From CmP2 sp052084925 (GTDB lineage: Bacteria; Actinomycetota; Actinomycetes; Actinomycetales; Micrococcaceae), in assembly GCA_052084925.1 (NCBI GenBank), contig JBQDEV010000003.1, forward strand, positions 186,001 through 250,000: a stretch of DNA of 64,000 nt, read 5' to 3'. Position numbers and translations under genes: made by a program. Shown one piece after another: positions 16,282-23,669 of this stretch (the stretch's first letter is position 1; the number at the start of each line of letters is the position of its first letter). The notes below the pieces were generated by a model. It was not told the origin of the DNA. It searched no databases and saw only the letters and a list, made by a program, of their open reading frames with translations.

Positions 16282-16965
16282 GTGAAAACGGAACGGTTAG
16301 TCGAAAGCCTCAGCCATGAGATTCTGGGCACCATTCGGAACAACAATCTCGCCGTAGGTGAAGCATTGCCCTCGTCGCGGGAACTGGCCAACCGCTTTGG
16401 AGTCACGGTTCCCAGTGTCCGTGAAGCGCTTCGTCGCCTTGAGGCCACTGACTTGGTGGAACTACGCCACGGCTCTGGCACGTATGTTGGCCCCTCGATC
16501 AACCGACGGATTCTCGACAATCCGTACTATGCGCCCGTGGGTGCCGACGCGATTCAAGAGCTCTATGATGCCCGGATCGCCATTGAACCGGGAATAGCAG
16601 CGCTGGCCGCGATTCGACAGGACGACGAAGCGATAGAAAGTTTGGCGATCGCCGCCGATCACGCTCTGAAAGAGCGATCTGAAGTGGAGATCGGACATTT
16701 TCACGTCGAGTTGGCCAAGGCGAGCGGCAATCGTGCTCTACATGAACTACTTGTAGCTCTGCTCTCACTCTATGGCCGTGTGCAACAGACCTCACGCGTT
16801 CACTATGACCGGGAACAAGACCATCAGGAACATTGCGAAATCGTGGATGCGGTACGACGTGGTGATCCCGTCGAAGCCGAGCATCGGACGAAGCGGCATC
16901 TGACCAACCTGAAGCATGCGGCGATGATCGCAGAGGAGAATAATGCTATCGACGAAGATGCCTGA
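16282..16965 (+). CDS. GntR/FadR-family transcription regulator
   Basis: A GTG start preceded by GGAAGG gives 227 residues. The N-terminal winged helix (about residues 5-70) shows ALPSSRELANRFGVTVPSVREALRRLE and LRHGSGTYV. The C-terminal FCD domain (about 85-215) is all-helical and contains the metal-ligand type residues of the FadR branch (the D in YDARIAIEP, then H in HFHVELA and HCEIV). FCD regulators respond to small carboxylates or acyl compounds. Its position, divergent from tctCBA and overlapping the creatininase gene, makes it the likely local regulator of both. Confidence 0.9.
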   Translation: MKTERLVESLSHEILGTIRNNNLAVGEALPSSRELANRFGVTVPSVREALRRLEATDLVELRHGSGTYVGPSINRRILDNPYYAPVGADAIQELYDARIAIEPGIAALAAIRQDDEAIESLAIAADHALKERSEVEIGHFHVELAKASGNRALHELLVALLSLYGRVQQTSRVHYDREQDHQEHCEIVDAVRRGDPVEAEHRTKRHLTNLKHAAMIAEENNAIDEDA

Positions 16966-17725
16966 CCGAACGAGTATCGTCGAATTCGGAAAACTGACTA
17001 GTCCTGAAGCGTCGATCTGCAAAGACGCAATGCTGATTTTGCCGATCGGCGCACTCGAACAACATGGAAACGGCTTGCCGCTGTTCACCGATACGGTGCG
17101 CGCCGATCATGTGGCGATGGCTGTGGCGCGTCGGCTGACCGGGCGAGCCTTCGTCATGCCGACACTCCCTTATGGAGTGTCTCCACATCACGCCAGCTTC
17201 GATGGAACAGTGAGCCTTCCTGCGACCCTGTTCATCGAGACAGTCCTCACCGTGGTGAGAAGCGTGGCTGATGCCGGCTGGCGCCGTTTGCTAGTCGTTT
17301 CGGGCCACGGGGGCAATGGCCCGTCACTGGGCGTCGTTGAGCAAGAGCTACTCTCTACGCATCCGTGGCTCCACTTCGCATGGACGCAGGTGACCCCCTT
17401 GGCCAAAGAGGCCTTGTCCAACATGACTCGTGAGGAGGTCTCAGGTCACTCTGGTGAATCCGAGACTGCCCAAGTGCTGGCCATCGACGCGGACCTGGTC
17501 GATCGTGATGCGCTGGCATCGGGAGCCTGTCGGCTTGAGGATATGGGACCGAAAGCTTCGTTGAGTAGAACGTCGATGCCTTCCATGTCAGTGCGCTTCG
17601 AAGAGTATGCCGAAAACGGCGTGCTCGGTGATCCACGAACCGCGACGATTGATCAAGGGCAAAGGGCCTTGGGTGAGATCGTCGATCGCTTGGTGGATTA
17701 CAGTCACGCAATGCTCGACCTCTGA
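16943..17725 (+). CDS. creatininase-family amidohydrolase
   Basis: The 260-residue protein matches the creatinine amidohydrolase fold. Metal ligands are visible in PIGALEQHGNGLPLFTDT (Glu39, His41, Asp50), the conserved SGHGGNG loop holds another His (about residue 121), and SGHSGESET carries a conserved Glu. The start overlaps the regulator gene by 23 bases and is preceded by GAGGAGA. Family members hydrolyse creatinine, formamide-type substrates (ArfB, MftE) or other cyclic amides. The pairing with TctABC and GntR suggests opening of a cyclic amide or lactam-type compound before or after uptake. No creatinase or hydantoinase partner is present, so creatinine itself is not supported. Confidence 0.82.
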   Translation: MLSTKMPDRTSIVEFGKLTSPEASICKDAMLILPIGALEQHGNGLPLFTDTVRADHVAMAVARRLTGRAFVMPTLPYGVSPHHASFDGTVSLPATLFIETVLTVVRSVADAGWRRLLVVSGHGGNGPSLGVVEQELLSTHPWLHFAWTQVTPLAKEALSNMTREEVSGHSGESETAQVLAIDADLVDRDALASGACRLEDMGPKASLSRTSMPSMSVRFEEYAENGVLGDPRTATIDQGQRALGEIVDRLVDYSHAMLDL

Positions 17726-17740
17726 CAGCGGCCCCCGCTG

Positions 17741-17824
17741 GTTTTCATCACTAGACAGACAGAATCCGCCGAATTTCGCCGGATTCTGTCTGTCCAGTCA
17801 TGAATCTGAGGTGGCGAGACCGCC
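17741..17824. repeat. 84-bp palindromic element, copy 2
   Basis: This is the partner of the element at 10404-10487, in the same orientation, with its 47-bp dyad at 17751-17797. It lies just after the creatininase stop and before the end of the convergent paaH-like gene. It marks the right limit of the A/T-richer block. A small additional hairpin (TGGCCC/GGGCCA, 17839-17853) follows. Confidence 0.85.
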
Positions 17825-17864
17825 ACCCCGCCCCGAGCTGGCCCAACGGGCCAACCCAGCTGGA

Positions 17865-18782
17865 TCACTCGTAGTCGTAGAAGCCCTTGCCGGTCTTGCG
17901 TCCGAGTTCGCCGCGGGCCACCATGTCGCGCATCAGCTGCGGCGGGGTGAAGCGCTCGCCCAGCTCACTGGCCAGGTACTCGGCAATGCCCAGGCGCACA
18001 TCCAATCCCACGATGTCGGTGAGCGCCAGCGGTCCCACCGGATGCTTGTAACCGAGCACCATCGCGTTGTCGATGTCCTCCGGGGTGGCCACCCCTTCCT
18101 CCACCATGCGGATGGCTTCGAGTCCCAGGGCCACGCCCAGGCGCGAGGAAGCGAAACCCGGGGCGTCATTGACGACGACGGGGGTCTTGCCGATCCCGGC
18201 CACCCATGCCACGGTGAGCTCGCGCAGCTGCGCACCCGTGGCCTCGCCGTTGACGATCTCCACCAGCTTCGAAGCCGGCACCGGGTTGAAGAAGTGCAGC
18301 CCGCAGAACCGCTCAGGGCGGCGCAGTCGGGCGGCGATCCGGTCGATGGACAGCGAGGAGGTGTTGGAGGCCAGCCAGGCGGTGTCGCTCAGGTGCGATT
18401 CGACCTCGGTCAGCGACGACACCTTCAGTTCGAAGTCCTCCGGCACCGCTTCGATCACCAGCTCGCAGGCGGCGAAATCCGTGTGCTGCAGCGAGACGGT
18501 GAGCCGCGACAGCCACTCCTCGGCCGCGCCGGTGATCACCTCACGCTCCAGCGACTTCTGCACGTCGCGGGCGATACGCTCCTGGGCTGCCGCGGCGGAG
18601 TCCTCGTCACGTTCAACGACGACGACGCTGGCGCCGGCGATCAGGAAGGCGTGGGCGATGCCGGCACCCATGCGCCCACCGCCTAGGACGCCCACCTGCG
18701 CCGGAACGGCAGGAAGGGTGGGAACGGTGCCGGTGGCTGCGGCGGTGTCCGTCGTGTCGGTCGGGGTGTTGCTCGTCGTCAT
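17865..18782 (-). CDS. paaH: 3-hydroxyacyl-CoA dehydrogenase (3-hydroxybutyryl-CoA / 3-hydroxyadipyl-CoA type)
   Basis: The 305-residue protein has an N-terminal extension of about 25 Thr/Ala-rich residues. The NAD-binding domain follows (VGVLGGGRMGAGIAHAF), then VIEAVPED, the catalytic-region ASNTSSLSI and HFFNPVPASKLVEIV (catalytic His), and the C-terminal helical domain with NDAPGFASSRL and GYKHPVGPL. It is the last gene of a three-gene operon with crotonase and thiolase, overlapping the crotonase by 4 bases. With paaZ at 1-3 kb and the PaaR-like operators, oxidation of 3-hydroxyadipyl-CoA (PaaH) is the most likely role; a general butyryl-CoA role is also possible. Confidence 0.82.
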   Translation of the reverse strand: MTTSNTPTDTTDTAAATGTVPTLPAVPAQVGVLGGGRMGAGIAHAFLIAGASVVVVERDEDSAAAAQERIARDVQKSLEREVITGAAEEWLSRLTVSLQHTDFAACELVIEAVPEDFELKVSSLTEVESHLSDTAWLASNTSSLSIDRIAARLRRPERFCGLHFFNPVPASKLVEIVNGEATGAQLRELTVAWVAGIGKTPVVVNDAPGFASSRLGVALGLEAIRMVEEGVATPEDIDNAMVLGYKHPVGPLALTDIVGLDVRLGIAEYLASELGERFTPPQLMRDMVARGELGRKTGKGFYDYE

Positions 18783-19672
18783 CGGGACTCTCCTGAGGGG
18801 GTCTGCGTGGTGCGGGTGGTCTTCTTCGCCAGGAACGCATCCATCCGCTGGAATTTTGCGGGAGATTCGAAGGCGATGGCCTGCGCTATTTCGTCCACGT
18901 GGGGGTGGGCCTCGCGCGGCAGGTGGAACACCCGCTTGGTCAGGCGCACAGCGAGCGGGTCCTGGGTGCCGATCCGGTCGGCCAGGGCGTGGGCGGCCTC
19001 AAGCAGGTCCTCGGCCGGGTGCAGCTCGGTGACCAGTCGCAGGTCCAGAGCTTCTTCCGCGGTGAGAATGCGTCCGGCGATCAGCAGCTCCAGGGCGACA
19101 GGTTCGCCGACCAGTTCCTTGAGGCGCCACATGGCCCCGGCCGCGGCGGTGATGCCGAGCCCGGTTTCGGGCTGGCCCAGCTTCAGTTGCGGGGTGGCCA
19201 GGCGGAAATCGGCGGCGTAGGCCAGTTCCGCTCCGCCGCCTAGGGCGTAACCGTCGATGGCGGCGATCACGGGCATTGGCAGTCGGTGCAGCCGGTCGAA
19301 CAGCTGGGAGTTGACTCCGCGCAGGGCGTCGTCGCGCCGGCGCTCCCGCAGCTGGCCGATGTCGGCGCCGGAGGCGAAGACCCCCTGCCGCTTTCCGGTC
19401 TTCGGGTGCTCCACCTCGGTGCCGGTGATGATGAGCATCCGTGGGTGGCGCTCCAGCCAGCCGGCCAGGATGTGAAGTTCCTCGACCATGGTCTCGTCGA
19501 TGGCGTTGTGCACGGCCGGACGGTCCATCTGGGCACTGACGCGGTCGGGGCGGGCATCGTCGTGCAGCACCCGCAGCGCGGTGAAGTCGCGGGTCAGCTC
19601 GGCCAGACCGGGAAACGGGGTGGTGTCGGCGGTCTCGTTCTGTTCGGTGTTCGTCTCTTCGCGCACGCTCAT
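18779..19672 (-). CDS. enoyl-CoA hydratase/isomerase (crotonase family)
   Basis: The start is taken at the ATG that overlaps the thiolase stop by one base (TGATG), giving 297 residues with a polar N-terminal extension of about 25. Crotonase motifs are present: ASGADIGQL (oxyanion hole region), IDGYALGGGAELAYAADFRLA and the acidic residue in GQPETGLGI. The C-terminus (FQRMDAFLAKK) is typical. It would hydrate or isomerise the unsaturated C6-C8 dicarboxyl-CoA intermediates of phenylacetate breakdown (PaaF or PaaG role). Sequence alone does not separate these two. Confidence 0.85.
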   Translation of the reverse strand: MSVREETNTEQNETADTTPFPGLAELTRDFTALRVLHDDARPDRVSAQMDRPAVHNAIDETMVEELHILAGWLERHPRMLIITGTEVEHPKTGKRQGVFASGADIGQLRERRRDDALRGVNSQLFDRLHRLPMPVIAAIDGYALGGGAELAYAADFRLATPQLKLGQPETGLGITAAAGAMWRLKELVGEPVALELLIAGRILTAEEALDLRLVTELHPAEDLLEAAHALADRIGTQDPLAVRLTKRVFHLPREAHPHVDEIAQAIAFESPAKFQRMDAFLAKKTTRTTQTPSGESR

Positions 19673-20916
19673 CACACCCGCTCCACGAGTAGGGCCGCAC
19701 CCTGGCCGACGCCGATGCACATGGTGGCCAGGCCCTTGTCGGTGTTCTCCCGCTCCATGCGCCCCAGCAGGGTGATCACAATGCGCGCGCCGGAGGAACC
19801 CAGCGGGTGGCCCAGGGCGATGGCGCCGCCGTCGTTGTTCACGATCTCCGGGTTCAGGCTCAGTCGGCGGATCGAGGCGATGGACTGGGTGGCGAAGGCC
19901 TCGTTGATCTCCACGGAGCCCAGATCGTCCGCGCTCCAGCCCACCCGTTGCAGCACCTTCTCGGTGGCGGGCACCGGGCCCAGCCCCATGATCTCCGGGG
20001 CCAGTCCGGCGGAGGCGCCGGTGACCACGCGGGCGCGCGGGGTGAGGCCGTACTTCTTGATGGCGCGTTCCGAGGCGACGAGAATCGCGGAGGCGCCGTC
20101 GTTGAGTGAGGAAGCGTTGCCCGCGGTGACTACCTCGCCGCCGCGAACCACCGGACGCAGTCGGGCGAGGGCTTCCACCGTGGTGTCGGGGCGGGGGCCC
20201 TCGTCGGTGTCGACGACGGTGACGTTCCCCTTGCGATCGGTGATCTGAACCGGCACGATCTCGTCGACGAAGCGTCCTGCTTCAATGGCTGCGGCGGCGC
20301 GGCGCTGGGACTCGACGGCGAAGGCATCGGCCTCCGCGCGGGTGATCCCGTCCACCCGGGCCACCTCCTCGGCGGTCTCCGGCATTGAGTAGGTGGCCTT
20401 GCCGTCGCGGGAGAGCTCTCCGGAGGTGAACCGCGGGTTCACGAAGCGCCAGCCGATGGAGGTGTCGAAGACCTCGCCGGGCTTGGCGAAGGGGGTGCGC
20501 GGCTTCTCCATCACCCAGGGGGCACGCGACATGGACTCCACGCCGCCGGCGATCACCAGGTCGGCCTCGCCCGCCTTGATCATCTGCGCGGCCATGGTGA
20601 TGGCGGACATGCCCGAGGCGCACAGCCGGTTGACGGTGATGCCCGGGACCGTGTCGTCGAATCCGGCGAGCAGCCAGGCCATCCGCGCTACGTTGCGGTT
20701 CTCCTCGCCGGCGCCGTTGGCGTTGCCGAGGATCACCTCGTCGACGTCAGCGGGGTTGATCCCAGCATCGGTTACCACCTGCTTGAGGGTGAGCGCGGCC
20801 AGGTCATCGGGGCGCACGGAGCTCAGGGCGCCGCCATAGCGGCCCACCGGGGTGCGCTTGCCGCCGACCAGAAAAGCAGCAGGAGCGCCGGGCGCGGAGG
20901 GAACGGTGTCGGTCAT
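19672..20916 (-). CDS. paaJ: acetyl-CoA acyltransferase, probable beta-ketoadipyl-CoA thiolase
   Basis: The 414-residue protein shows the thiolase active-site cysteine in VNRLCASGMSAI (about residue 106), GGVESMSRAPWV, the catalytic His in VEINEAFATQ and GGAIALGHPLGSSGARI, and the second cysteine in ATMCIGVGQGAA. GAGGAG precedes the start. It is the first gene of the operon. Its role is cleavage of 3-oxoadipyl-CoA or 3-oxo-dehydrosuberyl-CoA into acetyl-CoA and a shorter acyl-CoA (PaaJ/PcaF). The paa assignment rests on the operon partners and paaZ. Confidence 0.82.
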   Translation of the reverse strand: MTDTVPSAPGAPAAFLVGGKRTPVGRYGGALSSVRPDDLAALTLKQVVTDAGINPADVDEVILGNANGAGEENRNVARMAWLLAGFDDTVPGITVNRLCASGMSAITMAAQMIKAGEADLVIAGGVESMSRAPWVMEKPRTPFAKPGEVFDTSIGWRFVNPRFTSGELSRDGKATYSMPETAEEVARVDGITRAEADAFAVESQRRAAAAIEAGRFVDEIVPVQITDRKGNVTVVDTDEGPRPDTTVEALARLRPVVRGGEVVTAGNASSLNDGASAILVASERAIKKYGLTPRARVVTGASAGLAPEIMGLGPVPATEKVLQRVGWSADDLGSVEINEAFATQSIASIRRLSLNPEIVNNDGGAIALGHPLGSSGARIVITLLGRMERENTDKGLATMCIGVGQGAALLVERV

Positions 20917-20976
20917 GATCTTCAGACTCCTCAGGGAACGGGTGCGGACGCCAGTGACCGGCGATCAGATAAAAAC

Positions 20977-20990
20977 TGACCAATCGGTCA
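20977..20990. promoter_or_regulatory. TetR-type operator upstream of the thiolase operon
   Basis: TGACCAATCGGTCA is a TGACC/GGTCA inverted repeat with a 4-bp centre, 61 bp before the thiolase start. It shares the ACC-N4-GGT element with the site at 25.1 kb and relates to the paaZ site. The gap 20917-21183 holds nothing else recognisable. Confidence 0.45.
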
Positions 20991-21183
20991 CTAAGTCTAT
21001 GGTGACGAGGATACCGCGTTGTGCCCGCTGACGGAACGTGACGGCACCGTTGCCCAACCTAGGACGCGGGTCCGCGCTGCGTCCAGGGCGGCAGGGCATT
21101 GTGCCGAAACGGGTATGGATCCGCGCGGGCACGCGCAAGTATCGGCAGCGATCAGCCCAAATTAGCCCGGAGCCGTGCCCGGG

Positions 21184-22953
21184 TCAGGCGTTCGGGCCGA
21201 ACACTGACTCCCGCATGTATTCCGCCACGAAGCTCTGGGAGACCGGCACGTCGAGCACGAACACGCCCGTCTCGTGGGTGTCGATCCACTCGCGCAGCCG
21301 CTGCAGATCCGACAGCTGCGTCATCCGGAGTCCGTCGGCGCCCAGGGCGCGCCCCAGGGCCGAAAAATCGACGTCGTCGATCAGCATCGCCTCGTCGTGC
21401 AGACCCTTGACGGCGTACTGGTGCAGCTCGGCGCCATAGGCCGCGTCATTGACGGCGACGACGATCGCCCGGGTGCCAGCGGTGCGCGCGGTGCGGATGA
21501 AGGTCTCCAGGTCGGCCAGGGCCATCAGCCCGCCGCCGTCGCCGGTGACCAGCACGGTGGTGTGGTCGGGGCGAGCCACGGTGACTCCGGCCGCCGAGCC
21601 GAAGCCCAGTCCAATGGACTGGAAGGCGGTGCCGACTGCTATTAATCCGCCCGGATCCGGCACCGAGAGGTACATCGGCGCCCAGCCGAGGAAGTGCCCG
21701 CCGTCCATCACCAGTGACCGCTGCTCGGGGAGCACATTCTCCAGCTCGGCGAAGACGACGCGTGGGTTCAGCCGCCCCTCCGGCCCGAACTCGGTGGTGA
21801 CCTCCACCGGCGCCTGTTCGTTGAACTCGGCGGTGGTGACGTAGGTGACCTCTTCGCGCCAGGGGTGCTGCCGTGCCGGTGCGACGGCGATCAGCTCCAG
21901 CAGAGTCGGGACCAGGTTCGCCAGATCGCCGTGCACGGTGAGCAGCTCGTTCTCGACGGCGGGGTCGGCGGCCTGCGAGTCCGCCTCGAGCCGAATCACG
22001 GTGGCATCGGGGGAGAACAGGGTGCCGTAGCGCAGCTGGAAGGTGTTCATCGAGGCTCCGGCCACCACGACGACGTCAGCCTGGCGAGCCACCTCGAGGC
22101 GGTGACGGCGGGTGAAGCCCCCGGCGATACCCAGATTCCAGGGTGAATCGATGACGTTGCAGGCGGTGAAGGTGTTCATGAACAGCCCGCCCAGGGCGTC
22201 ACCCAGCTGCTTGAGCCTGGCGCCGGTCTCGGAGAGCACCACGCCGCGTCCGGAGAGGATCAGGGGGCGCTGGGCCGTGCGCAGCAGCTCGGCGGCCTTC
22301 TCGAGTCCGGCGCGCTGGTCGGTGGTGAGTGCAGCGGGCGCCTGGCTGGTGGTCTCCTCAACGGCGGTGCTTGGGGTCAGGGTATTCTGCTCGAACGGCG
22401 CGGTGGCCAGATCGTAGGGCAGGGCGAGCACGATCGGCGACTGGGTCTGCTGCGCGCGGTCGAATGCCCGGTGCGTCTGGGCGGACGCTTCTGCAGCGGT
22501 CACCGTGATCACCTCGACGTCGAGACCCTCACACACCAGGGACTGGTCGATGTCGAAGAACCGCGCCCCGCTGCTGGGCCGATCGCCCACGAGCAGCACC
22601 AGCGGAATCCGGGCCAGGCGCGCCTCGGCCAGGCCGGTGAGTGCGTTGGTGAACCCGGCGCCGTAGGTGGTGGTCGCGGCGGCGATCTTCCCGCTGGCCC
22701 GGAAATAGGCATCCGCCATGGTCACGGTGGAGACCTCGTGGCGGGCCGAGGTGAACGGGAAGCCTCCGCGTGTGAGTTCGGAGATCACGTGAGCGTTGCC
22801 GTTGCCCATCAGCCCGAAGAGGTGGTCGGTACGCTCGCGGATCGTCTCGGCGATTGCGGCGGCCACGGTGGGGTGCGGGGCGTGCTCCTCAGTGGCGGCG
22901 GAGGAGTGCGGTGCGCGGGCGGAATCGGTCGGTGCCGCAGTGCTTGTCGTCAT
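21184..22953 (-). CDS. thiamine-pyrophosphate enzyme of the acetolactate synthase/decarboxylase superfamily
   Basis: The start at 22953 gives 589 residues with a polar, Ala/Thr-rich N-terminus; no ribosome site is clear. The Pyr domain shows the catalytic glutamate in TSARHEVSTV (about residue 74) and TTTYGAGFTNALT. The central domain has AELLRTAQRPLILSGRG and VAGASMNTFQLRYGTL. The PP domain has DGGHFLGWAPMY and the TPP motif GDGGGLMALADLE followed by NDAAYG. A paralog lies at 59.6 kb and shares MGNGNA, ARHE, FDI(D/N)Q and GGHFLGW. The reaction is unknown: a 2-oxo-acid decarboxylase or carboligase is expected. The divergent Lrp/AsnC regulator hints at an amino-acid-derived 2-oxo acid. Confidence 0.82.
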   Translation of the reverse strand: MTTSTAAPTDSARAPHSSAATEEHAPHPTVAAAIAETIRERTDHLFGLMGNGNAHVISELTRGGFPFTSARHEVSTVTMADAYFRASGKIAAATTTYGAGFTNALTGLAEARLARIPLVLLVGDRPSSGARFFDIDQSLVCEGLDVEVITVTAAEASAQTHRAFDRAQQTQSPIVLALPYDLATAPFEQNTLTPSTAVEETTSQAPAALTTDQRAGLEKAAELLRTAQRPLILSGRGVVLSETGARLKQLGDALGGLFMNTFTACNVIDSPWNLGIAGGFTRRHRLEVARQADVVVVAGASMNTFQLRYGTLFSPDATVIRLEADSQAADPAVENELLTVHGDLANLVPTLLELIAVAPARQHPWREEVTYVTTAEFNEQAPVEVTTEFGPEGRLNPRVVFAELENVLPEQRSLVMDGGHFLGWAPMYLSVPDPGGLIAVGTAFQSIGLGFGSAAGVTVARPDHTTVLVTGDGGGLMALADLETFIRTARTAGTRAIVVAVNDAAYGAELHQYAVKGLHDEAMLIDDVDFSALGRALGADGLRMTQLSDLQRLREWIDTHETGVFVLDVPVSQSFVAEYMRESVFGPNA

Positions 22954-22961
22954 GATCACAC

Positions 22962-23018
22962 TGTGCGTTACCTTGGCCACCACGCACAATATCGATGCGT
23001 TATTCTGAGCATAACGCA
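22962..23018. promoter_or_regulatory. two inverted repeats, probable Lrp/AsnC operators
   Basis: TGCGTTAT (22996-23003) and ATAACGCA (23011-23018) form a perfect dyad with a 7-bp centre. TGTGCGT (22962-22968) and ACGCACA (22982-22988) form a second dyad with a 13-bp centre and the same TGCGT core. Both lie between the divergent TPP-enzyme and AsnC-family genes. Repeated half-sites of this kind are typical of Lrp-type multimers. Confidence 0.6.
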
Positions 23019-23062
23019 CACAAGAACCTGAAATAAGTGACACAATGCTCAGGAGAGGACCG

Positions 23063-23578
23063 GTGATCACCATGGCAGGACTCCCGGCCAGTCGCACCAG
23101 CCCCACCGCGCGCGTCGATGCGCTGGATGCCCGGCTGCTGCTCGCGCTCAATGATGACCCGCATGCCACCGTCGTCGCCCTCGCCCAGCGCCTACAGGTG
23201 GCCCGCAATACGGTACAGGCCCGACTGCGCCGACTCGAGGAGCAGGGGGCGATCACCTCGTTCGCGCGCCGGGTTAACCCGGAGGCGCTGGGCTACGGGC
23301 TCACCGCATTCCTGGGAGTTTCTGTGCAGCAGGGGCGCGACGTTGTCGCCCGCGAGGGGCTCAGCGCGATCCCCGAGGTCATCGAGATCCACGCCGCCAC
23401 CGGCGACGCCGATCTGCGGCTGCGCGTGGTGGCCAAGGATCCGGCCGATCTGTACCGGGTGACCAACGAGATCGTGTCGGTGCCTGGCGTGGTGCGCACC
23501 TCCACCTCGGTGGCACTGCAGGAGCTGCAGCCCTACCGCACCGCCCCACTGCTGCAGCGCATCGCCGAGGAACAGTAG
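23063..23578 (+). CDS. Lrp/AsnC-family transcription regulator
   Basis: GTG at 23063 is preferred because AGGAGAGG lies 6-8 bases upstream; an earlier ATG at 23045 lacks a site. The protein has 171 residues. An N-terminal helix-turn-helix (ARVDALDARLLLALNDDPH, then VVALAQRLQVARNTVQARL) is followed by a RAM/AsnC ligand-binding domain (AFLGVSVQQ, then EIHAATGDADLRLRV). It is divergent from the TPP enzyme, with paired operators between them, so it probably controls that gene and itself in response to an amino or 2-oxo acid. Confidence 0.9.
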   Translation: MITMAGLPASRTSPTARVDALDARLLLALNDDPHATVVALAQRLQVARNTVQARLRRLEEQGAITSFARRVNPEALGYGLTAFLGVSVQQGRDVVAREGLSAIPEVIEIHAATGDADLRLRVVAKDPADLYRVTNEIVSVPGVVRTSTSVALQELQPYRTAPLLQRIAEEQ

Positions 23579-23595
23579 CCTCCGGTCCAACACGC

Positions 23596-23637
23596 GACGG
23601 CGCCGCGGCTGAATCCATGTTCAGCGGCGGCGCCGTC
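23596..23637. terminator. bidirectional hairpin terminator
   Basis: A stem of 18 pairs with one mismatch (GACGGCGCCGC...GGCGCCGTC) and a 6-base loop lies between the convergent AsnC-family and MHS transporter genes. Confidence 0.75.
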
Positions 23638-23669
23638 GTGATGTCAGTGGAACGAGAAGCTCTCCCCGA

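Noticed and set aside
16282..17725. Creatinine degradation operon
   Set aside because: Only a creatininase-family protein is present; there is no creatinase, sarcosine oxidase or hydantoinase, and the family has many other substrates.
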